Shown here: piece after piece, positions 30,665 through 39,000 of the stretch | How positions within the stretch are numbered: the stretch's first letter is position 1 | Layout of the letters: each line of letters starts with the position of its first letter | Virus record (IMG/VR): IMGVR_UViG_3300003314_000003 | Location: 1-39,021 of that record | Origin: a virus | Length of the DNA: 39,021 nt | Strand: one strand, 5' to 3' | Made by a program: the position numbers and the translations under genes | The notes under the pieces: generated by a model | Told to the model about the DNA's origin: nothing | The model's input: the letters and a program-made list of their open reading frames with translations, nothing else | Database searches by the model: none

Positions 30665-32690
30665 CTTTGAAATCGCCTTTGAGCTTGGAGCGAAAATGAG
30701 TCCATCTGTAAAAAATGCATTTGGCAAAGCCAGCCAGCACCTTGATAGAATGCAAAATAAAATGCAAAGCGTGGTTAAATACGGGCCAACTTTAGCTAAG
30801 GGTGTTGGAGTGGCAGCTGTAAGTTCTGGTGCTGCATTAGGTGGACTTGTCACAAAAGCTAGTCAAGCAGCTGAAGAAATAAATAAATTTTCACAAGTAA
30901 CCGGGATGAGTAAAAAAGGGTTTCAGGAATGGGATCATGTAATGAAGAATTTCAATTATTCTGCTGAGCAAGCCAGTGGGGACATAGCAGCAATGTCCGA
31001 AAGAGCCATGGATGCAGCTAACGGAGTAGGCGAGGGTGCTGAACTGTTTGATAAGTTAGGTGTTAAAGTTACAGATGCCTCCGGAAAAATGAAATCCCAA
31101 GAACAAATTTTCAATGAAACTATAAAATCTTTACAAGGAATGGAAGATGTGACCGAACGAAATGCTATGGCATCTGCTTTATTAGGAACGACAGGAGAAG
31201 AGTTAGTACCAGTTCTAAACATGACGAACAAAGAACTGGAAAATATGAAAGGAAAAGCGAGTGTAATTAGTGATGAAGATCTTAAACAAGCTGACAAATT
31301 CGGTGATCAATGGAACCGTTTAAAAAACGGAGTAGGAAGCATGTTAACAACACTTGGTGTTCAGGCAATGCCTCCCCTTCAAAGGTTCATGGAATATGGT
31401 ATGGATAATCTACCTGCAATCCAAGACAGATTAACTTCCGTATTTTCGACAGCTGGTGATGTGATTGGATGGGTTGGCGATCAAGGGTTAACAGCCTTTC
31501 ACAATATACGTGATGCCATCCAAAATAATGGCCCTGCAATTCAAAGAACAAAAGAGCTAGGCATCGATATAGGGACTGCTTTTAAAAATGCTTTTGAATC
31601 AGCTCAACCAGCTCTTAAGTGGTTGGGGGACACTGGATTGCCATTGGCTAGAGATGCCTTATTAACTCTTCTAGAAAAAGGAATAGACTTTTATGACTTA
31701 GTTAAAAATAACTGGTCCACGATAAAACCTGTATTAATTGGTCTAGGCGTAGCCATAACGTCAGTAAGAGCTGCTATGGTGACAATGACTATTGTTCAAT
31801 CCGTTACAGGATTTTTAAAGGCATTTCAGGCCGCAACAGTAGCATCACGTCTTGCAATGCTAGGGTTTAATAGTGCATTGCTCGCTAATCCAATTACATG
31901 GGTAGTGGCTGCGGTAATGGGGCTCATTGCTGCAGGTGTTTTGTTATGGAAGAACTGGGATAAAGTCAGTGCCTACCTAATCAAGAAGTGGAAAACAATC
32001 CAACTAGCAGTTTCAATTGCCGGGAAAGCAATAAAACAAGACTTTCAAGCAGCATACCAGTTCGTCATGAATTTATTCAGCAACATAGGAAATTGGTTTA
32101 TGGTTCGGTTTAATTTAGTGAAAAAAGGTGCATCAATCGCAGGGAATTTCATTTTAAACACCTTTAAAACAGCTTATAATGGTATAACTTCATTATTTAC
32201 CGGGATAGGATCATGGTTTTCAGGGATTTTTAGTGGGGTGAAAGGTTCCTTTAGAGGTGGAGTTAACACATTAATCACCATAGCTAACCAGATGATTAAT
32301 AAGTTGAATGGTATATCAGTTAGCGTCCCTGATTGGGTACCAAAAATAGGCGGAAGATCTTTCGGCGTAAACATACCAAATATTCCTCAGTTAGCAGAGG
32401 GAGGAATAACAACTGGAGCTACACTAGCAATGATCGGAGAAGGGGCTGAGCAAGAAGCGGTCTTACCTTTATCTAAATTACAGTCATTGATTGATGGACC
32501 AGGAGGAAACACTTCTAACACCTATCATTCCAACGAAGAAGAAATTGCATTTAATTTCAATCCTGAAGTGAAAATTCTTGGTAACGCCAGCAAGGAAGAC
32601 GTTTATGAGGGTCTAGATATGAGCCAAAGTAAATTCAATAAAATGATGGAAAATTTCTTGGCTCAACGAAGAAGAAAGAGTTTTAATTAA
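30651..32690 (+). CDS. Tail tape measure protein
   Basis: A 679-aa protein that sets tail length. The N-terminal 270 residues are helical with TP901-type features: SQAAEEINKFSQVTGMSKKG, DIAAMSERAMDAANG and LLGTTGEELVPVLN. Hydrophobic membrane-like segments lie near 355-435 (LANPITWVVAAVMGLIAAGV). The C-terminal end has PQLAEGGITTGATLAMIGEG and AVLPLSK, a conserved tape-measure tail. It has its own ribosome site (GGGGGG) within the chaperone frame. Relatively short, so the tail is probably short to medium in length. Confidence 0.93.
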   Translation: MAKSNFEIAFELGAKMSPSVKNAFGKASQHLDRMQNKMQSVVKYGPTLAKGVGVAAVSSGAALGGLVTKASQAAEEINKFSQVTGMSKKGFQEWDHVMKNFNYSAEQASGDIAAMSERAMDAANGVGEGAELFDKLGVKVTDASGKMKSQEQIFNETIKSLQGMEDVTERNAMASALLGTTGEELVPVLNMTNKELENMKGKASVISDEDLKQADKFGDQWNRLKNGVGSMLTTLGVQAMPPLQRFMEYGMDNLPAIQDRLTSVFSTAGDVIGWVGDQGLTAFHNIRDAIQNNGPAIQRTKELGIDIGTAFKNAFESAQPALKWLGDTGLPLARDALLTLLEKGIDFYDLVKNNWSTIKPVLIGLGVAITSVRAAMVTMTIVQSVTGFLKAFQAATVASRLAMLGFNSALLANPITWVVAAVMGLIAAGVLLWKNWDKVSAYLIKKWKTIQLAVSIAGKAIKQDFQAAYQFVMNLFSNIGNWFMVRFNLVKKGASIAGNFILNTFKTAYNGITSLFTGIGSWFSGIFSGVKGSFRGGVNTLITIANQMINKLNGISVSVPDWVPKIGGRSFGVNIPNIPQLAEGGITTGATLAMIGEGAEQEAVLPLSKLQSLIDGPGGNTSNTYHSNEEEIAFNFNPEVKILGNASKEDVYEGLDMSQSKFNKMMENFLAQRRRKSFN

Positions 32691-32712
32691 GCGTTTATAG
32701 GAGTGAAGCGGG

Positions 32713-32919
32713 ATGGTTTATGAAACTGTATCCGGAGACACTTTTGATCTAGTAGCTTTAAAAACTATAGGTGACGAAAAAGCTGCAAAAGAAATTATTC
32801 AGAGTAATATCGAATATGCTCATGTAGTTATTTTTGAATCAGGCATTCAATTAACAATCCCAGAAGTGGCTAAGAACACTACAACGAATTTACCTCCATG
32901 GAAATCTGGTGATAACTAA
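32713..32919 (+). CDS. Tail protein X-like
   Basis: A 68-aa protein with GGAGTGAAG before its ATG. YETVSGDTFDLVALKTIGDE and the ending FESGIQLTIPEV fit the P2 gpX family, a LysM-like small baseplate/tail protein. Its stop overlaps the next ATG. It follows the tape measure gene as in P2-like Firmicute phages. Confidence 0.85.
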   Translation: MVYETVSGDTFDLVALKTIGDEKAAKEIIQSNIEYAHVVIFESGIQLTIPEVAKNTTTNLPPWKSGDN

Positions 32920-33935
32920 TGCTGATGAGAAGATCAGAGGTGTTAGCCTCCTATCAGGGGGTAGACATATCAGAAGTTTTGCAAGATGATATGACGGATT
33001 TTGAGTATGTAGATAATGCTAGCGGTGATAGCGATAGCATTAGAATATCTCTTAAAGACGAAAGTCATATATGGTTAAATCATTGGTTTCCAGAGAAGGG
33101 AGATGTTATCACTCCTGCAATCCGAACCCTGAATTGGAAGAGTGAAGGAGATCTTCAGTATCTTCCTTGTGGACAATTTCTTATTGATGAACCGAAATAT
33201 TCAGGACGACCAAGCACTTTTACATTAGATGCTATTTCATCACCTCTTAATCGCAACTTCGCGGATGTACCTCAAAACAGAACATGGAGAAACATAACGA
33301 TAAAAGAGATTGCTAAAAAAATATCTCAAAGGGCTGGGTTATCCTTTCAATTCATCAGTCAAAACAACCCTGTATATCAAACAAAAGAACAATCAGATGA
33401 ATCGGATGCTTCGTTTCTATCAAGTTTATGTGAAGAGGAAAGTTTGGCAATGAAGGTGACGGATTCAAAATTAGTTATCTTTGATGAACAAGAGTTTGAA
33501 GAAAGGGATGTTGTTGCCACATATAGCGAATCAAATGATTCCATTCTGGGTTATGACTTTACAACGAAACTCACTAACACAAAATATGATGGGGTGCACG
33601 TGACGTATCATGATCCAATGAGAGCTGAGACTATCACCTATTTACATGCTATAACCGAAGTAGATGAGGATAGTAAGGTTTATCAATTAAACAAAAAAGT
33701 AAGTAGTAAAGAAGAGGCTAGAAGGCTAGCTCAAAGAACCCTGAGAAACCTGAATAAAAAGGAAACAACAGCCACTATATATATGGTTGGGAATGTTGAA
33801 CTTTTGGGCGCTACTTGTATCCAATTAAATGATTTTGGTTCATTTAGCGGGAAGTATTATATACAACAAGCATCACACTCCATCGGGGGCGGATTCACGA
33901 CTTCTGTTGAAGTGAGAAAAGTAATGGAGGGGTGA
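32919..33935 (+). CDS. Baseplate hub protein, P2 gpD-like (late control D family)
   Basis: A 338-aa hub protein. MRRSEVLASYQGVDISEVLQ, RNITIKEIAKKISQRAGLSF, SDASFLSSLCEEESLAMKVT and AQRTLRNLNKKETTATIYM are typical of the gpD/gp27-like family. This forms the trimeric hub between tube and spike. Length is near P2 gpD (387). It overlaps neither neighbour strongly and is coupled to gpX. Confidence 0.85.
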   Translation: MLMRRSEVLASYQGVDISEVLQDDMTDFEYVDNASGDSDSIRISLKDESHIWLNHWFPEKGDVITPAIRTLNWKSEGDLQYLPCGQFLIDEPKYSGRPSTFTLDAISSPLNRNFADVPQNRTWRNITIKEIAKKISQRAGLSFQFISQNNPVYQTKEQSDESDASFLSSLCEEESLAMKVTDSKLVIFDEQEFEERDVVATYSESNDSILGYDFTTKLTNTKYDGVHVTYHDPMRAETITYLHAITEVDEDSKVYQLNKKVSSKEEARRLAQRTLRNLNKKETTATIYMVGNVELLGATCIQLNDFGSFSGKYYIQQASHSIGGGFTTSVEVRKVMEG

Positions 33936-33937
33936 AA

Positions 33938-34207
33938 GTGGATGAAGCTTTAAGGGTCGCTAGGAATATATTCAAAATAGGCAGAGTGAGTTCAAGAAAC
34001 ACAGAAAAAGGAACTGTTGAGGTTGTGTTTTTAGATAGAAATAATTCTGTAAGCCCTCCCTTACCTGTATTAGAAGCTAGTACCTTTCCATCAATAAGCG
34101 AGCAAGTAGCATGCATATTTTTAGGGAATGGACTAGAAGATGGAGTGTGCTTAGGGCGTTTTTATTCTGAGGAAAATCCCCCTGAACTGGGAGGGGATAA
34201 TTTATGA
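33938..34207 (+). CDS. Baseplate assembly protein V-like (spike OB-fold)
   Basis: An 89-aa product from the GTG at 33938, seven bases after GGAGG. FKIGRVSSRNTEKGTVEVVF and a LPVLEASTFPSISEQVACIF-type pattern match the OB-fold of P2 gpV-family spike proteins. It is much shorter than gpV (211) and lacks the needle domain, so tip formation may need another protein. A small-OB adaptor is the alternative. Confidence 0.7.
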   Translation: MDEALRVARNIFKIGRVSSRNTEKGTVEVVFLDRNNSVSPPLPVLEASTFPSISEQVACIFLGNGLEDGVCLGRFYSEENPPELGGDNL

Positions 34208-34605
34208 TTGGAGCTTTTGGTGACATCACTTTTGAATCCAATGACCAACGGATCCTAACCTTTACTGGCTTCCAACGAGACTCTTCATCGAGATTTGCGA
34301 CACACGAAGTGATCCAAAAAAAGCCAGTAACAGAATTCTTAGGACCAGATTTAGATACCATTTCTTTCACCATACAATTAAGTGGAGCTTTTGGCGTTAA
34401 ACCACGAGAAGAAATGGAAAAGTGGCTCAGAAAAAACAGAGAAGGTCATGCTGAAACATTGGTCATTGGTAACAAAGGATTGGGTTACGATAAATGGATT
34501 GTTACATCGGTATCGCAAATGTGGGATGTAATCTTTAATAAAGGCGAGGTTTACTCTGGACGTGTTGATATTGAAATCCAAGAGTACGTGGAGGTGCTTA
34601 GATGA
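34204..34605 (+). CDS. Tail protein U-like (P2 gpU family)
   Basis: A 133-aa protein overlapping the previous gene by 4 bp. IGAFGDITFESNDQRILTFT, SSSRFATHEVIQKKPVTEFL, LDTISFTIQLSGAFGVKPRE and GYDKWIVTSVSQMWD fit the P2 gpU family. This is a small tail/baseplate component. It sits inside the baseplate gene group, coupled to the next gene. Confidence 0.85.
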   Translation: MIGAFGDITFESNDQRILTFTGFQRDSSSRFATHEVIQKKPVTEFLGPDLDTISFTIQLSGAFGVKPREEMEKWLRKNREGHAETLVIGNKGLGYDKWIVTSVSQMWDVIFNKGEVYSGRVDIEIQEYVEVLR

Positions 34606-34928
34606 TCAAATTTGAATCGGTAATCATTGAAGGAATTGACTTCAACGCATCGGGACAAGAAAAAGTTTATCAAAACCTAAAGATGTTATTAACGACTCCT
34701 GAAAACTCAATACCTTTTAATCGTTTTTTTGGGATTAACTCCTCATTTATGGATGAACCATTACCGATTGCGAAAAATCGAATACTCGTTGAATATATTG
34801 AGAAAACAAAGAAGTTTGAACCTAGGGTCTCCATTCAAGAGGTCTTTTTTAGTGAGGATCAAGAAACAGGAAGCCTGATCCCTAAGGTGGTGGTAAGTGT
34901 TGACCTTGAAGAAGAAAGAATTACCTGA
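34602..34928 (+). CDS. Baseplate wedge protein W (gp25-like)
   Basis: A 108-aa protein of the GPW/gp25 family, starting in an ATGA overlap. VYQNLKMLLTTPENSIPFNR (with the EPR-like turn replaced) and IQEVFFSEDQETGSLIP lie in the expected order. It starts sheath polymerisation at the baseplate. The stop lies 31 bp inside the next gene. Confidence 0.85.
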   Translation: MIKFESVIIEGIDFNASGQEKVYQNLKMLLTTPENSIPFNRFFGINSSFMDEPLPIAKNRILVEYIEKTKKFEPRVSIQEVFFSEDQETGSLIPKVVVSVDLEEERIT

Positions 34929-36042
34929 TGTTGCATTTGTCGAAACAGATATAAATAAGATTTTAACTGATATGATCAAAGAATATGAAGAAGCTTACTT
35001 TGCATCAACTGGGGAAAGAAAAAAATTAAGACCAGGCGACCCCATTCGTATCTTTTTATACACACAAGCTTTACGTGAATTACAGTTAAGAATAAAAATG
35101 AATGATAGTGCTAAACAAAACCTATTGGCATTTTCGAGAGGCGAGAATATTGATCACTTAGGGGCGTTCAGTAAAACAGAGAGATTTGAAGCAACAGCTG
35201 CAACAGTCCCAATAAAATTCACGCTAAGTGAAGCGAGGCCGAGTGATGAAACCATCATAGAGGGTACAAGGGTGAGTCCAGATTCGGATCTATACTTCGT
35301 TCTTGAGGAAGATCTAATTGTAGAGGCGGGAGTAACAGAAATTGAAACCACAGCTAAATGCTTAGAAAAAGGAACTATTGGTAATGGATTCACGCCAGGG
35401 CAAATTAATATTTTAGTCGACCCAATTCCTTGGGTACAAAGTGTTGAGAATACCGAAGAAAGCTCAGGGGGTTCTGATAAAGAAAGTGATGATAGTCTAC
35501 GCGAACGAATTCATTTAGCACCTGAAGGTTTTAGTGTAGCTGGTCCTGAAGGGGCATATGAGTACTTTGTTAGGCAATTCAGCAACTTAATTGAGGATAC
35601 ACGAATTACTTCTCCAAGTGAAGGGGTTGTTGATATAAGGGTTCTTCTACAAAACGGTGAGTTGCCTACTAGTTCATTTTTGAAGGATCTTGACAAGTTT
35701 CTTTCTGACAAAGAACGAAGACCTTTAACGGATAATGTAGCGGTAAGTGCTCCTGATACAGTTTCCTATGACTTAGATGTAACGTATTATATCAGGTCTT
35801 CGGATTCGGATAATGAATCTAAACTAAGGGATTCGATAGAAAAAGCAATCGATGGATATATTACATGGCAAAAGTCAAAAATTGGAAGAGATATCAACCC
35901 CTCAGAATTGATATCTTTATGTATCAAAAATGGAGCGAAGAGAGTATATGTAATGGCTCCTAATTTCACAGTAGTTGACCGTTCGACTGTAGGTGTTTTG
36001 AATTCTAAAATAATCACTTATGGAGGAATGGAAGATGAATAA
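34897..36042 (+). CDS. Baseplate protein J-like
   Basis: A 381-aa wedge protein of the P2 gpJ/Mu gp47 family. LPDVAFVETDINKILTDMIK opens it, FSRGENIDHLGAFSKTERFE and PIKFTLSEARPSDETIIEGT follow. The conserved SDDSLRERIHLAPEGFSVAG and GPEGAYEYFVRQFS lie in the centre. The exact start (GTG 34897 or TTG 34906) is uncertain. It overlaps W and I, a compact W-J-I block as in P2. Confidence 0.92.
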   Translation: MLTLKKKELPDVAFVETDINKILTDMIKEYEEAYFASTGERKKLRPGDPIRIFLYTQALRELQLRIKMNDSAKQNLLAFSRGENIDHLGAFSKTERFEATAATVPIKFTLSEARPSDETIIEGTRVSPDSDLYFVLEEDLIVEAGVTEIETTAKCLEKGTIGNGFTPGQINILVDPIPWVQSVENTEESSGGSDKESDDSLRERIHLAPEGFSVAGPEGAYEYFVRQFSNLIEDTRITSPSEGVVDIRVLLQNGELPTSSFLKDLDKFLSDKERRPLTDNVAVSAPDTVSYDLDVTYYIRSSDSDNESKLRDSIEKAIDGYITWQKSKIGRDINPSELISLCIKNGAKRVYVMAPNFTVVDRSTVGVLNSKIITYGGMEDE

Positions 36043-36832
36043 AACAGTTTATGAAATGCCTTTAATTGATCTTTTGCCAGAAAGCGTAAAGAATGATCCA
36101 GATGTTGCAATGGCGGCTAAGGCGGTAGATAACGGGTTTTGGTATTTATCCCAAAAATCTAAAGGGTTAACAATGTTGCCTAATTTAGATGAACAACCAG
36201 AAGAAATATTAGATCATCTGGCATTTTATTTACATGTTGACTTTTACAGTAGTTCATTAAACTTAAATGAAAAACGAGAGCTGATCAAAAGGTCTGTGTA
36301 TGTACATCGGATTAAAGGCACACCAAAAGCTGTTGAAGAAGTGGCGGATGTATTTTTTGAAAACGCAAAAGTGTATGAATGGTTTCAATATGGAGGAGAT
36401 CCATATCACTTTAAAATATCCACAGATGAAGATATGAAGTCAGAGAGTGATATACCGAAAATTTTCAGTTTAATTAATTCTGTGAAGAATAAAAGATCAA
36501 AGCTCGAAGGCGTTTTTTTTAAAAATGACAACGGGATATATTTTAGAGTCGTTGAAAATGAAACGATTCGACTCCATCCTATAATAAAATTTCCGGCCGG
36601 ATCCGCAATGCCGGGTCATAGATATAACTATAATTTGATCGTATCCGAAGAAAGCGCCATAGGAGAGAGTGAATATAATTACTCAGGAAACATCATAACC
36701 GAGGGTTTTTATAATTTATCACCCGATTATTTTAATGATGATATAAAAGTAAATGTAACAAAAGAATTGTTGATTACCGAAAACTCTACGGGGATTTGTG
36801 GAGAATTTCATTCAGGGGAGGGAGCGACATAA
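36035..36832 (+). CDS. Tail protein I-like
   Basis: A 265-aa protein from the ATG at 36035, eight bases after GGAGG. The first 200 residues match P2 gpI-family tail proteins (IDLLPESVKNDPDVAMAAKA, EEILDHLAFYLHVDFYSSSL, KRSVYVHRIKGTPKAVEEVA). The C-terminal 70 residues are beta-rich and differ, possibly docking the receptor-binding proteins. It overlaps the J-like stop. Confidence 0.85.
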   Translation: MNKTVYEMPLIDLLPESVKNDPDVAMAAKAVDNGFWYLSQKSKGLTMLPNLDEQPEEILDHLAFYLHVDFYSSSLNLNEKRELIKRSVYVHRIKGTPKAVEEVADVFFENAKVYEWFQYGGDPYHFKISTDEDMKSESDIPKIFSLINSVKNKRSKLEGVFFKNDNGIYFRVVENETIRLHPIIKFPAGSAMPGHRYNYNLIVSEESAIGESEYNYSGNIITEGFYNLSPDYFNDDIKVNVTKELLITENSTGICGEFHSGEGAT

Positions 36833-37137
36833 TGTTAAAAAGCACGTTCATTAAAGAGATAGCTGACTTCATAGACGGGAAATGCACAAGAGCGGAATGT
36901 ATTGTTGATGGAACTTTGCATGAATTCAATGTAAGAAGGTCGATAGTAGACGATTCATCAATAAAAAAGCACGTTTATTTAACCTCAAAGGATCCTTTAG
37001 GTTCGGTTACGACATTCAGGCTTTTGGACGACAAAGGCGATATTAAATATGAAGAAAACTCAATAGATAAGGTTCACGAAAAAAACAAAGGACTTTTATT
37101 AGAGGCTAAGTTTAATTTGAGTCAAGTTAATAATTAG
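36832..37137 (+). CDS. Unknown baseplate-adjacent protein
   Basis: A 101-aa product from the ATG at 36832, after GGGGAGGGAG; it overlaps the I-like stop. It looks alpha/beta (KSTFIKEIADFIDGKCTRAE, KKHVYLTSKDPLGSVTTFRL). Similar small proteins lie between I and the fibre genes in Firmicute prophages. No family recognised. Confidence 0.65.
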   Translation: MLKSTFIKEIADFIDGKCTRAECIVDGTLHEFNVRRSIVDDSSIKKHVYLTSKDPLGSVTTFRLLDDKGDIKYEENSIDKVHEKNKGLLLEAKFNLSQVNN

Positions 37138-37150
37138 GAGGTGACTCGTA

Positions 37151-37645
37151 ATGAATAGAAATGACTACACCCCTACCGAATGGGAAGATAGGGTGATAGA
37201 TGATGAGACAGGCGAAGCGATAATTGAAGGTACACCTGTTGACGAAGCGCACATGAACAATGTAGAGGCAGGAATTTTGATTAGCCACCTCGATGTTGGT
37301 GCTCTATCCTTGTTAGCCATGCAACAATCCCGGCAAAATAACTTAGAGATTCAAAAGTACAAGAATCAACGTTTCCTTCAAGGTAAAGAGACCATTAGCA
37401 ATAACATTACTGATGATGGCTACTTTAGAGACTCTGAGCCATTTGTTGAAGTCAGTCTTGAGGGTTACGCTCAAATCAATGCACCAGACTATGATGTTAA
37501 ACTAAGCGTGGTAAACGCTGTGCATGAAGGGGAAGTCGGAGAGCTAATTGCTTACGAAAAAACGCAAAACGGATTCAAAGTCAAAATGACGGGCTCAGCA
37601 GAGTCGGTCACTTTTTTATGGACTTTAATGAATCCAAATGTATAA
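37151..37645 (+). CDS. Tail appendage protein, baseplate-anchoring type
   Basis: A 164-aa protein with AGGAGGTGA before its ATG. The N-terminus NRNDYTPTEWEDRVIDDETG followed by GTPVDEAHMNNVEAGIL is a recurrent anchoring motif of Firmicute phage fibres. The rest predicts helix then a beta domain (FVEVSLEGYAQINAPDYD). It probably links the baseplate to the variable receptor-binding protein encoded downstream. Confidence 0.7.
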   Translation: MNRNDYTPTEWEDRVIDDETGEAIIEGTPVDEAHMNNVEAGILISHLDVGALSLLAMQQSRQNNLEIQKYKNQRFLQGKETISNNITDDGYFRDSEPFVEVSLEGYAQINAPDYDVKLSVVNAVHEGEVGELIAYEKTQNGFKVKMTGSAESVTFLWTLMNPNV

Positions 37646-37658
37646 GGAGGCGTGAACA

Positions 37659-38021
37659 TTGATTAAATCAAATGTGAACAACGGTAAAAAAGCAAGCCAT
37701 TCCATTAGTGGCACTGTACTAACTGTGGAGGATGTAACGATTGACCTGCAGCAACGCCAAGGGAACACAGAGAAGGTGATTGATATTTGCCTAGATAATC
37801 AACTGCAAACCATGCGTGAAGGTCTAGGAGCCTGGTACGTTGCAACTATCGTCATCCCGCCAAAACAAACGGAAATCTATGATACAGGTGAAACAGACGA
37901 AGAAGGCGATGCAATATATGATGAACGAGTCCTGTCACTTGATATGAATAAAGTTGAACTACGATTGTGGGGACTTCCAGAAGAATACGGAAAAACAAAA
38001 CCAGAAGGAGATGAAGTATAA
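37659..38021 (+). CDS. Unknown fibre-region protein preceding the DGR target
   Basis: A 120-aa protein from a TTG with AAGGAGGCG upstream. It predicts mostly beta strands (SISGTVLTVEDVTIDLQQRQ, LGAWYVATIVIPPKQTEIYD). The last base of its TAA overlaps the next gene's ATG. Its location suggests a fibre or chaperone working with the variable protein. Confidence 0.65.
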   Translation: MIKSNVNNGKKASHSISGTVLTVEDVTIDLQQRQGNTEKVIDICLDNQLQTMREGLGAWYVATIVIPPKQTEIYDTGETDEEGDAIYDERVLSLDMNKVELRLWGLPEEYGKTKPEGDEV

Positions 38022-38936
38022 TGTCATTTATTCTAAGCACAAAAGACGCCTATCGCCAAGCAGTAGAAGCCGCAACAGACGGAAAGAACACAGTTATGTA
38101 TGATGACAAAGGGAATCCATCTATTATGGTTCGCATCCCTCGTTTTAATATTGGAGATGTCATCGATGGCGGAGCTGACACCCCACACCCGGCTTTTATT
38201 GTTGATGGGATTACGAAGTCTGAGATATGGGTTAGTAAGTTCCAAAACATTGTACATGATGGGCGAGCTTACTCATTACCTGGCATGGATCCGAAAGCAT
38301 ATGTAGATTTTGATGAAGCCAAAGGATATTGCTCAGCCAAAGGTCAAGGTCACCAATCATTCTGCTGCTTATGAACGAGGTGTAGCTGCAGGTGCTGATC
38401 GTGTATTAACTGGATCTGGTCCAGCGTCGTGGTCTCACGATGGAACAAGTGCAGGTATTTATGATCTTAACGGAAACGTTTGGGAGTGGACAGACGGATT
38501 TAAGCTCATCGATGGTAAAATATACGTTCATAACGACAATGATTTCAATACACCAGGAGGAGCTGGCGTCGTTGACCAGTGGGTTGACACAGGTGCGTTT
38601 TTCGATGTTGAATCTGGCAATCTGGTAATCAATGATTCTCTTGTAAATCAAATGGATGAATCTACAAGCGAATCTAAGGATCGCCTGTTAGAAAACATTA
38701 CTGCAGCAACAGGTTACACGATTCCGGATTTATTAAAACAACTAGCTATCGCTCCTATAGACGCGAACCATGGCGGAGACAACGTGTGGGTACGTAACTA
38801 CGGTGAGCGTGTGCCTCGTCGAGGCGGCGGTTGGGACAACGGTTCCGGGGCGGGCGCCTTTGCCTTGGGCCTGAACAGTGAGCGCGCGTATTCGACTTCG
38901 GACATCGGCTTCCGTTCCGCGTTCGTATCTTTGTAA
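38021..38936 (+). pseudogene. DGR target protein (C-type-lectin/FGE-like fold), interrupted by frameshift
   Basis: Two frames together form one receptor-binding protein. The first (38021-38374) has IMVRIPRFNIGDVIDGG and PGMDPKAYVDFDEAKGYC, then ends early at 38374. The second frame (+1) is open at least from 38310 to 38936 and has SGPASWSHDGTSAGIYDLNG, NVWEWTDG and a C-terminal RRGGGWDNGSGAGAFALGLN ending IGFRSAFVSL. That end is the hallmark of DGR-diversified lectin-fold proteins. In my memory of the family a segment of roughly 30 residues with a WHL...NAEW-type motif normally stands at the junction near 38350. Here it is missing and the frame shifts, which points to a deletion. No ribosome site precedes the second part. 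Confidence 0.8.
38818..38933 (+). other. Variable region (VR) of a diversity-generating retroelement
   Basis: The last 116 bases of the target gene are much GC-richer than the AT-rich phage around them, and have few adenines (13 of 110 in 38821-38930). They encode a Gly/Asn/Ser-rich lectin-fold tip ending GFRSAF. In DGRs such a region receives adenine-mutagenised cDNA copied from a template repeat. Adenine loss relative to the template is expected. The template lies outside the window, so no alignment is possible here. Confidence 0.8.
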
Positions 38937-38957
38937 TCTGATCTCTGAATATCTGAG

Positions 38958-38979
38958 AGGGCCCACGATAGTGGGTCCT
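38958..38979 (+). other. DGR target-site hairpin with GATA tetraloop
   Basis: GGGCCCAC (38959-38966) pairs with GTGGGTCC (38971-38978), with one G-T pair, around GATA; A38958 and T38979 extend it to nine pairs. Phage DGRs such as BPP-1 have a short hairpin/cruciform with a GRNA tetraloop a few bases after the variable region that is needed for efficient homing. The stem starts about 22 bases after the target stop codon. It lacks a T-run, so it is not a usual terminator. Confidence 0.75.
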
Positions 38980-39000
38980 AGCTTTTGAAAGGTGTCGTTT

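Noticed and set aside
30956-31297. Minus-strand open frames over late genes
   Set aside because: They are antisense shadows of the tape measure and other structural genes, without ribosome sites or recognisable products.
38818-38933. GC-rich segment as a tRNA or foreign insertion
   Set aside because: It is fully in frame with the lectin-like domain and encodes its conserved C-terminus; no cloverleaf was seen.
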